A DNA stretch of 64,000 nt from Hericium rajendrae (Eukaryota; Basidiomycota; Agaricomycetes; Russulales; Hericiaceae): positions 2,852,001 through 2,916,000 of the forward strand of contig CM065878.1 in assembly GCA_033439255.1 (NCBI GenBank), in the 5' to 3' direction. A program made the position numbers and the translations under genes. Below the pieces are notes generated by a model that worked only from the letters and a program-made list of their open reading frames with translations, was not told where the DNA came from and did no database searches. Positions 34,836 through 45,583 of this stretch are shown here, one piece after another (the first letter of the stretch is position 1; each line of letters opens with the position of its first letter).

Positions 34836-34973
34836 TCCGGACAGAAAATGGGGATTTGGCCGGTATGGCCGGTTCAAAATCCGGACAAATGGGTGGTCTC
34901 GCGGCGGGAGGTCAGTTCAGGCATCCGGACATGCTAGACCACGACCGGTCGAGGTCGTTTCATAGTCCGGACA
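34836..34973 (+). repeat. left subterminal TCCGGACA repeats (four copies)
   Basis: TCCGGACA occurs at 34836-34843, 34880-34887, 34924-34931 and 34966-34973, all in the same orientation with a palindromic TCCGGA core. Two copies sit in a longer repeat, GTTTCATAGTCCGGACA. Regular spacing of about 42-44 bp suggests transposase binding sites arranged on one or two helical faces. Confidence 0.7.
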
Positions 34974-35313
34974 AAATATAGTTCATTCGTGTAATGGTAG
35001 TAGCTGATAGTAGACAAAATTTTTGGTCAATTGAGCTTGTACAAAGGTTCAAGCCTCCGATGTGCCGTTTTTCTGGCCATCGAGATCGACGCGCCTTTGA
35101 CAATGGCAATCGACGCGCGTTTGGCAATAGCAAGTCCATTCTGGGTGTTAGCAAGTTCGCTTGGGATGGCATGCAGTATGGACAATTTTTTTCGTCTTAC
35201 CCCTCACTGCTGGACAATATCCACCGACATTGAATGACCTCCAGCACACTCCCAATCAACATAGAATCAGTGAGTACATTGTCTGCTTTTTCCGCATTTT
35301 CGCTCAAGAATAA

Positions 35314-38300
35314 ATGAAATGTAAGGACGATGATGACGGGGGTGGTGCTCATTTTCTTCCCAACATCCCTACGACAATCTCCATCCCAGCCAATAATACC
35401 CCCATAGCACATCTCTTGAAGGTCTCGCTCCCAATAATGTCCTTCAGCATCCCCCTTGTAAAAGCAAAGACATGGTTCAGCAAAGATCGCCCACACAAAG
35501 TGACGGCAGAGATACTTACTCGCGCGTTGCCCAGCCTTGCTCAGATAAAGCAGTTAGAGGCAGCATTCGAATCACAGACTCGTCTTGGAGCTCGGTCTAT
35601 CGTAGACAACCGGGTCAATAACGGTAGTGATCGCCTACCGCTTTGGATTCTGACCTATTGGAAAACCATGGAAGCGCTTGTCCAAGGCCAGAAAACATGG
35701 ATGGACTGTGATGACTGGTTGGCCAGAGAATCTCGGACGCCCGAAACAACAGCGTTATTTGACAGGATACGCACCTCCTTCGAATCTACCGCCTGGAATA
35801 GTCAGTTTCGTTGCTTCGGGATTCCAACGAGTATTCTTGAGCTATCCCGCCTTCTGGATACGGTCTCCTTGTCCGACAACCACCTTGACATGATGATGGC
35901 TTCAATAGGCCAACGTACCCGTCAGGATGCAACAGTCAGCTCACGAGTTATCATTGGTACCACGGGTTTCTCGAGAGCGCTGAATGACGTCGCTAAGCAG
36001 TGGCACAATATGGACAAGCCATCAAGTCGGCAACAGATTGTCTTGCAAAATGAGTCATTAGTGAAGGACTCAGGTCGGCGCATAATTTATTACCCTGGAT
36101 TCGTGCGTTCGAACCACTGGATCGCGGTGCGAGTTGATTTTGAGGCAAGGACTATTGCATATGGTGAGTACAAATCAGATATATGCATTGTCCTTGTTTA
36201 CATTGTATGCTTTAGGGGACTCACTCGCTCATCAATCACATCTGCCGCCTGAATTATTTGACGGCCTTCAATCCTGGTTACGTGCGAACTTTGACGGCCC
36301 ATTCAAGGTCCTTGGCGATGTTGTTGAGCATGGATCGCAGAGGGACATATTCTCCTGCGGGATATGTACAGCAAATACCATCGCCCATGCAGTGCTTCGT
36401 GATGAGTTATGGACAAGGGCGCGAAAGGGTCTGGAAAGAGGACGTTGGTTTGTTACGTTGCTTGGCCATTGCAGGACAATCGTACGTACCTCCGATTGAC
36501 TAAGCATCCCAATTGATCTGAAGCACCCTTTGCAGACACAAACAGCGAAAAACCCTCCCCTAGATAGCGACGATGATAATCAGTCATCAGATGCTGGAGA
36601 GATTCAGGCAGACGTACCACCTTCAGAATACAGCAACGCAGACTCGGACATGTATACCGTGCCCGAGAACATGTCTTCAAACCGTCCATCCTTGCCGGAC
36701 TCTGCACGCAGCTGCAATAATATGATCACTGAGTCCGACAACCAAGGCGCACCTTCTTCCCTTGCACATTTGCTCAATCCTCAGGTGCAGGCAACGAACA
36801 CGGACAATGACAGCAGGGCTTATCGCTGCTCGTCTGACGATCACATGTCTTCCCAAGAGAACCTGTTGCAAAACAGAGACTACGGTGTCAGTGCACGCTC
36901 AAGTGTCTCGAACTTCTCAGCCATGGAGGACGTACAGAGTAATAACAATTTGGATCTGGACCAGCCCAAGGACAATGCGACATCTGAAACCCATCCTGAG
37001 GCTGAACCAGCACCAAAACGCCGCCTTTTCAGTATCTTCACGAAGTCGTATGCGAAAGTCCCTCAAGGCGCTGAGAACATGAAAGCGAGCAGTCCATCCT
37101 CCCGCACTGCGGGGTCCAGCCATAAGCGTGCTCACTCACCTACATCCAGTCTTTCGCCATCACTTCGAACAGGAATTAAGGCAAAGGCCCTAGCTGCTGC
37201 ACGACAGCTCGCATCGGACGCCACATCAGTCCTCCGTAAACGTCACCGTAGCTCCACGTCAGGCGGATCTGAAGATGAGCTTGAGGCAGTGAACCTTGGA
37301 GCTGTTGGTATCAGTCGGTCAGCTAGTGCATCGCGCGCAAACCGAAAGGCTGGAAGAACCACATCTTGGAGACCGAGTCTTACCAAATTGGAGAGATGGA
37401 AAGCGAAGCTCATCAAGGAGGATCCTGACGTTCAGTTCCTTCCGAACAATGGCATCGATGCTCGTCATTCTGCTTGCGGCGTCGTTATCCTAGGAAAGGA
37501 CATCTATGATGCCTCACGGTTCCTCGAACACATCCCAAAATGTGACGCGCTTAAGCTGGATGGTGATGGCATGAAAGCGCAGACACTCACAAGCATGTGG
37601 GCCAACTCCGAGACTACGAAGTTGCGCGAGACAAAGGCTGCAGCGTCGACAGAGAAACAGAAGATGTTGCCATGCCCTGGCTTGACAGCAAGTGACGACC
37701 CACGGATCCCTGCATATGCTGAGCGCTCTGGGGCTGAAGGTGGTGGTGCACGTTCTCTCCCCGTCATTGCAAAGGAGCGTTTTGACGGCAGAGCATACAG
37801 AGATCTGGATGAAGAGGAAAAACAGGAAGTACGGGATGTTCAAAAACACAAGCACGCGTGGCGTACAGAACACGACAACCGGCGTGTCTTCTCTACAGAC
37901 TGCTTACACGAAGTATCCCAGGGTCATCAAAAAGCTGATGGACGGACCTCACCATGCTCACAGTGTGAGGCCCTCCTCAAGAACCGTCGGTTTTCAGCCG
38001 TCCTGTCGAAGAAAACACCCAAAGACAAGAACTTCAAATTTACCAACAATCGGTGGCGCGCTGGCGTCCTGGGCTCAATCTATGCCCGGGCTATTGATGT
38101 CAAAGAGATTATCGAAACTGCGGTATATATTTAGTCAGTTTTCTGAGACACGTACTGACATGATGTGCTTATTAGGATGCAAGGAACTCACCTGCCGTCA
38201 AGTATGCGAAGGGCGTTCTCAAGGGCAAATATAAAGGTCGCGAGGTTTTCACGGGACTGGTCGAAGCAATGGTGTCAAAGCTCGATCGCGAGGAACGTGG

Positions 38301-41300
38301 CGTGGGCATGCAAAACTTCCACTACTCACCTTCCTATGATGAATTTATCCATATCGTCAGCATCCAGAGTCCCGAGGTACACCGCTTTCTGAGCGAGCAT
38401 CTGCCTGCTCGAACAGAACGCAGTTTTCGGTGAGCTTCTTCCTTGATTAACTGTACATGCGGGAATCACCTCAATGCCTTGCCACCACAGTGAAAAGGAG
38501 GCACGTCAGCCTAAGTTCCCCATTAAAATATGTAAAGAGACATTTTCATTGGTCGCTGAGCAGCTCAAGTCTCTCAATTACGAAGGGCCTGTTGCCTTAA
38601 GCTGCGACGATACGAAACTGTTTGGCGCATGGCGAATGTACTGGGATGGAATCGAGAAAGGGTTCTTCCTAGTTGGCGCCGCTGGAGAGCCCCTGCGAGT
38701 TGCCAATCCTGACGAACTGAAGCGGATGATCAGCGAAGCCTCTCTAGTCAAAGCCAGTAAAGTAAGTCATGTTTATTCGCAGCAATCCTATCTACTGATC
38801 AATGCCGTCTAGGTACGCCTTTGGTGTCTCCAGATTCCGTTGCCCAAAGTTGCTCCAATCGTTGTCGCGGCAATACCGATTGAGGGGACAATGTCGGCTA
38901 GCGATCTACTCGGTTACCTAGAGCCGCTACTGCATGGGCTCCTTGCTCGCAAGATCCGTGTTATTTCGTATGCATGCGACGGGACTGAGAGCGAGCGTAG
39001 TCTTCAGCGTCTCATTTCCGACCGTGGTACTGGCCAAATCCAACACTCGATTCCCAATTTCTTCGACTCTTCCTCCCCCTTTGACATCTGTATACCAACA
39101 TTCGACGGCTATCCAATCGTCATGGTTCAAGATTCGAAGCATGCGTTAAAGACATTTCGCAATAATCTCTTCTCTGGTGCCCGTCTCCTCGTTCTCGGCA
39201 ATTATGTTGCTATCTACGAGCACGTTCGGCAAATGGCCATGGAGGATGGCTCGCCCTTGTACCACAGAGACGTGAACAAGCTTGACCGCCAGGATGACAA
39301 CGCCGCAAGCCGCTTATTTTCAGCTGCTACTCTGGAATATCTCGCACAGCATCACCCAGAATACCTTGGCGAGATTATATATCTCTTTGTCTTCGGCGAG
39401 CTTGTTGACGCCTACCAGAACCGCCAGATCTCACACGGAGAACGCATCAAGATGGCTTTGCGGGCCAAGTACTTTCTGAATATGTGGAGCCTCTATTTAC
39501 AGCATGCCGGTTACAAGGTATCTCAGCATTTCCTATCCCGCGAGGCAGCAGACATCGCCAGCATACTTGTCCATGGCCTTCTTGGCCTTATGCTGATCCA
39601 TCGTGACCACCTTCCCGACGCATTTCCGCTACTTCCCTGGTTACATTCAAGTGAGCCCTGCGAGCACGTCTTTGGCGAAGCCCGTCGCATTGTGAAGGAC
39701 TTCACGATGCTCGACTTCCTCCACATGATCCCCAAGCTACGAGTGAAGCTGAAGGAGGCCGCTTTTCGAGCGACCACTGGTGATGCGAAGGCGCGCGCAA
39801 GTGGATACTCACACACATATTTCGCCGCCAAGGATACAGATCTGCATGCATTAGCCATGTATCCAGATGATTCCGAAATCTCTTGTATTTCTCAAGCAGC
39901 ATTCGAAGATGCGCAAGGTCTTATCTCGCTTCTCGGCATTCAATCCGCATATCTGACTCGACCTGCACACGACGTACCAATGAGGCTTCCTGGAATCACG
40001 TCATGGTACCACGACAGCACACCGAGAGCTGATGATACCTCAGACGACGAGTCTAATGCGGATGAGGAGTCCACGTGCGATGCACAAGAGCTTCAAGATC
40101 TGATAGATGCAGAGGAAGAGGGACAGCTGGGCCCAGGGTTCACTCAGGCGGAAGATGAAGCGATCCTGCGCCTCAAATGTGCTGCACTCGCAGTAACCGC
40201 CGACGAGTTTGCGCAGATGTAAGTGTCCGAGATCTCGTTCACACCCCGCTTTTGACTGAACCGCCAACCTCTAGCCAATCCCTGCCTGATGAAGAGGATC
40301 TGCCCGACCTGCACGCTCAACAGCATGACGAAATTCAAGACATAGTTTCGAACATCCGCAGCTCACCGCGCATCGCTGCGCTGGACTTACCCGATGAACC
40401 GACGCAGCCATTGGGGCTGGGTCATCTCTCTATTGAAGACATTGACTTCTCTGCTCTTATAGCTATTCGGCGTCGTAATCAAACCCGCCAGGCTGCCAAG
40501 GGTGTCCGTCAAGCAAGCTCGAGACAGAATGTTGATCTGGAGAGTTCAAGAAAAGCAACACTCACAATCCGGCAAGAACTGATTCAACAGTTCTACGAGA
40601 TTATAAAGGCGCAACAGGAACGCGCAATCGGAACGGGTTACGAGCGTGCCGCTCGTTGGACTGTACCTGATGAGTCCGGGAACGTCGCAAATGCTCGCCT
40701 CGCGTCGCAAGCAAATGCGAGTACGGTGTGTGCTTAATTCCTTCGCATGTTCGACCTCGAGATTAACAATATGCCCACACCCAGGTTTTAGCAAAGCGGA
40801 AGAAGGTGTTTACTCAAGCTCAAGTACCGGATCGTGAATGTGTCGTCACGGCTCGTGTCTCCACGATGCGTCCACTTCGCATAGATGATTATGGGATTAT
40901 ATTTACGGAGAATGGCCTGATGGTTGCACACGGTAAGTCCATGATTCTGTCAACATACGAGTCTGCAATTGCTCATCATTGCTCTCTCAGTCATTGCGCT
41001 TTATTCGAAATCCAATGGCAGATACGGCAAGCACTGTTCGGTACAGGAAGCAGGTAATATTGCAGGGTTGTCCTACATTGCCGTGCAGGCTTTCCAGTAC
41101 ATGCGTGCACGTCAATTTGCCTCAGTCACCAGGACGACCGCTGCATGGCAAACAAAGCAATTTATGCTCGCGCCTTCGATTTCGTTTCTCTCTTTATTAC
41201 CTCGAACAATCACTCCGGTGGTGATCACTCGTACCGGCTTGGAGCTTCACACAGATGCCGCTTGCATCTTCGATACACTCAGCAAGGGATTGCCGAAGTT

Positions 41301-41367
41301 TGCCGCAGCAATGAAGCAGTTCCGGAGCAGGAAGAAGACGGCCGTGAGTGATGATGAGGTGGACTAG
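35314..41367 (+). CDS. transposon-encoded fusion: Ulp1-type SUMO protease plus P-element-like transposase
   Basis: Nine exons give an unbroken frame of about 1869 residues: 35314-36163, 36216-36481, 36536-38122, 38176-38429, 38491-38761, 38813-40218, 40275-40725, 40785-40932 and 40991-41367. The N-terminal part (to about residue 370) has the C48 cysteine-protease triad: NHWIAVRVD (His at 36115), AYGDSLAH (Asp, split codon region 36163/36216) and DIFSCGICTANT (Cys at 36356), with a Gln in GSQRD. A low-complexity linker follows. The C-terminal part has transposase motifs: VALSCDDTKLFG, VISYACDGTESERSL, MVQDSKHALKTFRNN and SEPCEHVFGEARR, matching the D..D..E layout and the DPPHLLK-RNN-like step of P/THAP9 transposases. 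The start could be further upstream (ATG 35234 with an added intron). No stop or frameshift is present. Confidence 0.8.
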
Positions 41368-41531
41368 CATTATCTTGGGTAGTACAGGTACATGTTACTC
41401 TAGTCTCTACATTCTGTCCTAAAAGCACTCGGTAGCATTACAAGTCAAGTTCGGTAGTTCCATAGTCATGGTTTTGACCAACATTGGTCGTCTATAAGCG
41501 ATTCTATGATTTTACGAGGCCGTTTCAGGAG

Positions 41532-41615
41532 TCCGGACAAAATGTACTTCGGTGGCCTCAATGCCGTTGTTAATCCGGACAAAAGCTGGCCGAGAAAAAT
41601 TTTTGGATCCGGACA
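41532..41615 (+). repeat. right subterminal TCCGGACA repeats (three copies)
   Basis: TCCGGACA is found at 41532-41539, 41574-41581 and 41608-41615, in the same orientation as the left cluster rather than inverted. The first is preceded by GAGGCCGTTTCAGGAG, echoing the left-end composite repeat. Confidence 0.7.
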
Positions 41616-41630
41616 TCAGATGGCATGGGC

Positions 41631-41664
41631 TGAAACGGCCTCAGTACCAATACTCAGGGGTCCT
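41631..41664 (-). repeat. right terminal inverted repeat
   Basis: The reverse complement begins AGGACCCCTGAGTATT and matches the left terminal repeat at 31 of 34 positions. Confidence 0.85.
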
Positions 41665-41669
41665 AGTTC

Positions 41670-41678
41670 TCTGGGAGC
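41670..41678 (+). repeat. right target-site duplication, TCTGGGAGC
   Basis: An exact direct copy of 34790-34798, five bases beyond the right terminal inverted repeat. Confidence 0.75.
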
Positions 41679-42742
41679 TCCTAATATGTCAATCCTTGTT
41701 ATGTAAGTCTGGCTCAATATGACGACTCTACGTTCGGGACGTCTGAGGCCTGAGGACCTCTCTTTACGGTGCGTGAGCTTCCTGTACGTCCCGTGTTTCA
41801 TCGACAGTCTGGTGCCTTCACGATCTGTATTGTCATCGCACCTCGAGGTACTGGCAGAAGCACGATCCGAGAAATACGGGCACGCATATTGGCCAGATGG
41901 AGATGCGAAGGGCCTCATGACCAGTCGCAGGTTTGCAGAGCTGTTGCGCGCCTATACTGCAGACTCAGAGGAACCTATCTATGTGCCCGCAAATGTCGGC
42001 CTATCATCACTCTGATGATGGGAAGGATTATGGACGCAGAAGCCAAAGACAGCGTCATTCGCCAGCAAGATTGAGTCGGGCTCTATGATGTAGAACACTG
42101 GCTCGAATGGTGAGTGATTGCGTAAACGCTGTCACGGCCGCTGATCACTGCACACGTTTTCTAGAGCAAGTTGTGGCCTTCCGGAGTATCAGCTTGTGGA
42201 TAGAAAGGTGTAATATCGGGATATTGATTTCGCATAAGCACGTTGACGGCAGAAATGTGACCATCTATATGTCTCTGAAACGACGGAGGGTCTTGCAGGC
42301 TTACATATTTGCGTACATGGAGCTCCATCCTCCAGGCCATTTAAAGGAAGATAGGCGTCTTGATAAAGAATAGTCAGCATGCAGCCCATGCACGGTGTCG
42401 TAAACCGAGATGCCCTGCGATGAATCCCGGGACGTTCGGATGTTAAGTACTTACGCTGTGCGCTGCATGCTGGTCCAGTCCAACAGCTGCAAATTTCCCT
42501 ATTCCCTAGCAATGAGCATGGATTGCATGAGCAACGAAGAAACATCGTCGATCCAGGATGGCTTGACATGACGATCCAAGAGGATCGACGGAAGGCCGGA
42601 GCAGTCGAGAGCGATTCGGCCGAAGGCAGTTTTGCAGCATTGCTGCAGTGCCTAGGCGTTCTCAACTTCGTGACGCCGACGAGTCATGCCCACACCCGGA
42701 TCAATCTAATCCCTGACATATCCACTAGCTTTTGCGGAGCGG
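41679..42742. other. intergenic, no convincing gene
   Basis: About 1.06 kb between the transposon and the aminotransferase. A frame from ATG 41719 (about 98 codons) and frames on both strands near 42190-42750 overlap one another and show no family motif. A small unrecognised gene cannot be excluded, but I cannot support one. The right end is the promoter of the aminotransferase. Confidence 0.35.
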
Positions 42743-42748
42743 TATAAA
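42743..42748 (+). promoter_or_regulatory. TATA box (TATAAA) of the branched-chain aminotransferase gene
   Basis: TATAAA lies only 35 nt before the first ATG (42784) and 41 nt before the second (42790). If transcription starts the usual 30 or more bases downstream, the leader before the first ATG would be very short, and start choice between 42784 and 42790 may be leaky. Confidence 0.5.
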
Positions 42749-42783
42749 GCCTTTCATTCACGACTTCACGACCTGCAGTGAGT

Positions 42784-44463
42784 ATGACCATGGCCTCATC
42801 ACTATCGGCTCTGCGCCTACGAGCAGGGACACTCGCGAGACTGGGCTCGGGCGCGCGATGGGCCAGGCAGTCACGGCTGGCGATCGGAGGTGCGGTGCGG
42901 TATAATTCGAGTCTTCCAGATATTGAGGTGTGTGTCTTCTGTATCTTTACTGGAATTCAGACTGAACACCATTCTGATGTGCGTGTGCTTCAGCCGAACA
43001 AACTAAGCATTCAGAAGAGGCAGCAACTCAAGGAGGTCCCTCCACTAAAGGGCCTCAAATTCGGACATCATTTTGTGAGTCGTTTGATCATTGGGAATTA
43101 AGTGTCTGTCTGAAGTCGAGGCTTGAAAGACGGATCACATGTTGACGATACCATGGACGGCAGAGAAGGGATGGGGCCAACCAGAGATCAAGGACTGTAA
43201 GTTATGTCCTACGCGAGACGCGACGAAAGACGCTAATGCATATTTTGCTCCATGCTTGCAGACGGCCCTCTTGTTCTCGACCCTAGCTCCACTGTCTTCC
43301 ATTACGCACAATGTCTGTTCGAAGGCATGAAGGCATACCGGAACGCGGAGGGCCGCATCACCCTCTTCCGTCCGGACATGAACATGGCACGGATGAACAG
43401 AAGTGCGGAACGTCTAGCATTGCCCGTGCGTCTCGATCTCCACCCTTGTACATCATGCTTAGAGACCAGCTAAAATGGCTAAACAGACATTCAATCCGGA
43501 TGCGCTGCTTGCTTGCATTAAGCAGCTTCTTATCACTGACAAGCACTGGATTCCACAAGAACCCGGGCACAGCTTATATATCCGTCCTGTCCTCAGTACG
43601 AATTATGCTTCTTCATTCACGTGCAAGTTAAATTGATTGATTCATGATAGTCGGCACCCAGGAATCTGTCGGCATCTCTCCTCCCGACTCTGCCCTTCTT
43701 TATGTCATCTGCAGCCCCGTAGGGCCATATTATCCAAACGGCTTTAAGCCCGTTGCATTGTATGGGACGACAGAGCATGTCCGTGCAGCCATGGGAGGTG
43801 TGTTCCGTCACACTTTGTTTGATTCAACTTGAAACTCACTATGATCAATAGGCACTGGAGAATTCAAAATCGGCTCGAACTACGCGCCAGGCGTCTATCC
43901 CCAAAAGAAGGCCATTGAAAAAGGCTATGTCCAGAACCTATGGCTCCATGGTCCCGAACACAACCTGACCGAGGTATGTTCCCCGCGTGCTAGACGCCTG
44001 CTTCCCAGTGACTCATCACCGTTCTCTTAAGGTTGGCACCATGAACCTCTTCGTCGTCTTCAAGGGTGAAGATGGGAGATACGAGCTCGTCACACCACCT
44101 CTCGACGGCATGATCCTCCCCGGTGTCACTCGCGACTCCATCCTCCACCTCGCCCGCAGCCACTTGGCCGGCCAGATCAACGTTTCCGACCTCCCGAAGA
44201 ACCTGGTCGTCTCAGAACGCAAGGTCAACATGAAGGAGGTCGTGGATGCCGCGAAGTCGGGGGCGCTCGTGGAGATGTTCGGCTCTGGCACGGCTGCGAT
44301 TGTCAGCCCGGTGGACAGGATTGGCTACCTTGGGCGTGATGTCCATATACCCGTCGAGGCAGATGGCATGGGACCTATCTCCCGACCTATCTGGAAGGAG
44401 CTCGTTGGGAGACAAATGGGTACCATCGAGGATAACCTTGGCTGGTCCGTGGTCGTTGAGTGA
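42784..44463 (+). CDS. BAT1: branched-chain amino acid aminotransferase (mitochondrial type)
   Basis: A PLP fold-type IV enzyme that transfers the amino group between Leu/Ile/Val and 2-oxoglutarate. The N terminus ([13 protein letters not shown]…ARWARQSRL) is basic, Ser-rich and free of acids, a mitochondrial presequence. Then come [12 protein letters not shown], the family core [15 protein letters not shown] and [20 protein letters not shown]. Also present are the PLP lysine motif [32 protein letters not shown], the phosphate-binding region [14 protein letters not shown] and a C-terminal [15 protein letters not shown]. Introns lie near 42927-42992, 43075-43133, 43199-43260, 43423-43487, 43595-43649, 43798-43850 and 43974-44031. 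All joins keep frame. ATGs at 42784 and 42790 are in frame and both give the presequence. The stop is TGA 44461-44463. Confidence 0.92.
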
Positions 44464-45583
44464 TTCCAGACGGAGTGCACTGCAGTATGATCTAGAGTAC
44501 GTGATGTATATATTTCCACATCTATACTTGTCAACATATCCATCCGGACGAGAGGAACCCTTTTCATTTGGATTGTCTACCACGTAGTCTATGGAATTCC
44601 GAGCCTCAGTACTTCAGTGCAGAGGTTCAAGAAGCCCTAACCTTACATTCGCGGAAAATTAGAGCCGATCGGGCCGAACCAACTTCGATGAGTTCGACTT
44701 CGAGTACTCCGTCGCGAGTCTCTTTCTGACAGCTTCTTGTTTCTGCAACCTGTTCACTCTTTTGCAACCCTTTGAACATATCATGATCTTTTCTGCTACA
44801 GCTTCTCTGAGGCTTCGCGAGATTTAGCCCTCGGATTGCGATCGCCGTATCGTCGCAGCGTTCCAAACAGCTGAGTATCGGTTTATTGTCTTTGACTATC
44901 ATCGATCACCATAGCGACCCTTATGGTCTACAAGTATCAGAATAAGAACTTACAAGAACCCACTAGAACAGGTGAGTACCTCGATGTAGATCATATTCTG
45001 TTCCTTGACCTTGTAGTTTTAAGGGCGGGAGTTCAGGTCTGGGCGCAAGACGCTCTTCGATTGAGAATGATCATGGTGTGATGGCTGTAGCGGGATAGTC
45101 CATCTTCAGCCAGTTTATTGTTCTGACCCGATATTCGAAGCCGTGATCCTCATGGCGGGAAGCGCCGGCAGGGCATCCCGCGCAGGACGAGAACAAGGAA
45201 ACCTGCTTTTGGACTGTATCCATCAAATTGATCCCTTGTACTCGTCGTGAGACAATAAGTGACTACTAATCCAGATAACCTAGAAGATCACCCGGTGGTA
45301 TGGAACTGACGCCGAGGCTACGCTTTGACGCATAAGCGCGGGCCATAAGTAGTGCGTACCCTGAGCCTTACGCGCAACTCTTTCTTGTCCTTTACCCCAA
45401 CATCCAAGCCTCTAGGTCCAAACAGCCTTACCTTGCAAATCCCTAGTTTTCAAACTTATACCATCCTCGATTTAATCGAGCTCGAACAAGGTGAGCGACT
45501 GTGCGCCAATATCCGTGTGACGCCACACTCAAGCCTGACCGGGTTTTCAGTCGTGTTCAACGTCTCAAAGTAGGACGTCCACG
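44464..45583. other. intergenic, no supported gene
   Basis: About 1.1 kb between the aminotransferase and the next membrane-protein gene. Open frames are short with no motif. I find no clear repeat, tRNA or terminator structure. Confidence 0.4.

Larger units (their letters stand above)
34799..41669 (+). mobile_element. complete 6.87-kb TIR DNA transposon encoding a Ulp1-protease/transposase fusion
   Basis: The left terminal inverted repeat (34799-34832) begins AGGACCCCTGAGTATT; the right one (41631-41664) matches its reverse complement at 31 of 34 positions. Five extra bases (AGTTC, 41665-41669) follow the right repeat before the target-site duplication, so the two ends are not perfectly symmetrical. 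Subterminal TCCGGACA repeats occur four times on the left and three on the right. The element carries one long gene (35314-41367) with no stop or frameshift in any of nine exons. Near-identical ends, a clean 9-bp duplication and an intact gene suggest recent, perhaps autonomous, movement. The transposase motifs resemble the P-element/THAP9 superfamily; P elements normally make 8-bp duplications, so the class is tentative. Confidence 0.85.

Noticed and set aside
34799-41669. Assignment of the transposon to the KDZ class common in mushrooms
   Set aside because: The transposase lacks the motifs I associate with KDZ (for example a D-x-x-C-Q step) and instead shows CDG and HALK-RNN steps like P/THAP9. 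I keep the P-like label as tentative.
41719-42015. 98-codon plus-strand frame right of the transposon, with a P-loop-like word in a neighbouring frame (APRGTGRST)
   Set aside because: The P-loop-like word needs an intron to join and is not followed by a Walker B or any domain. Too weak to call a gene.
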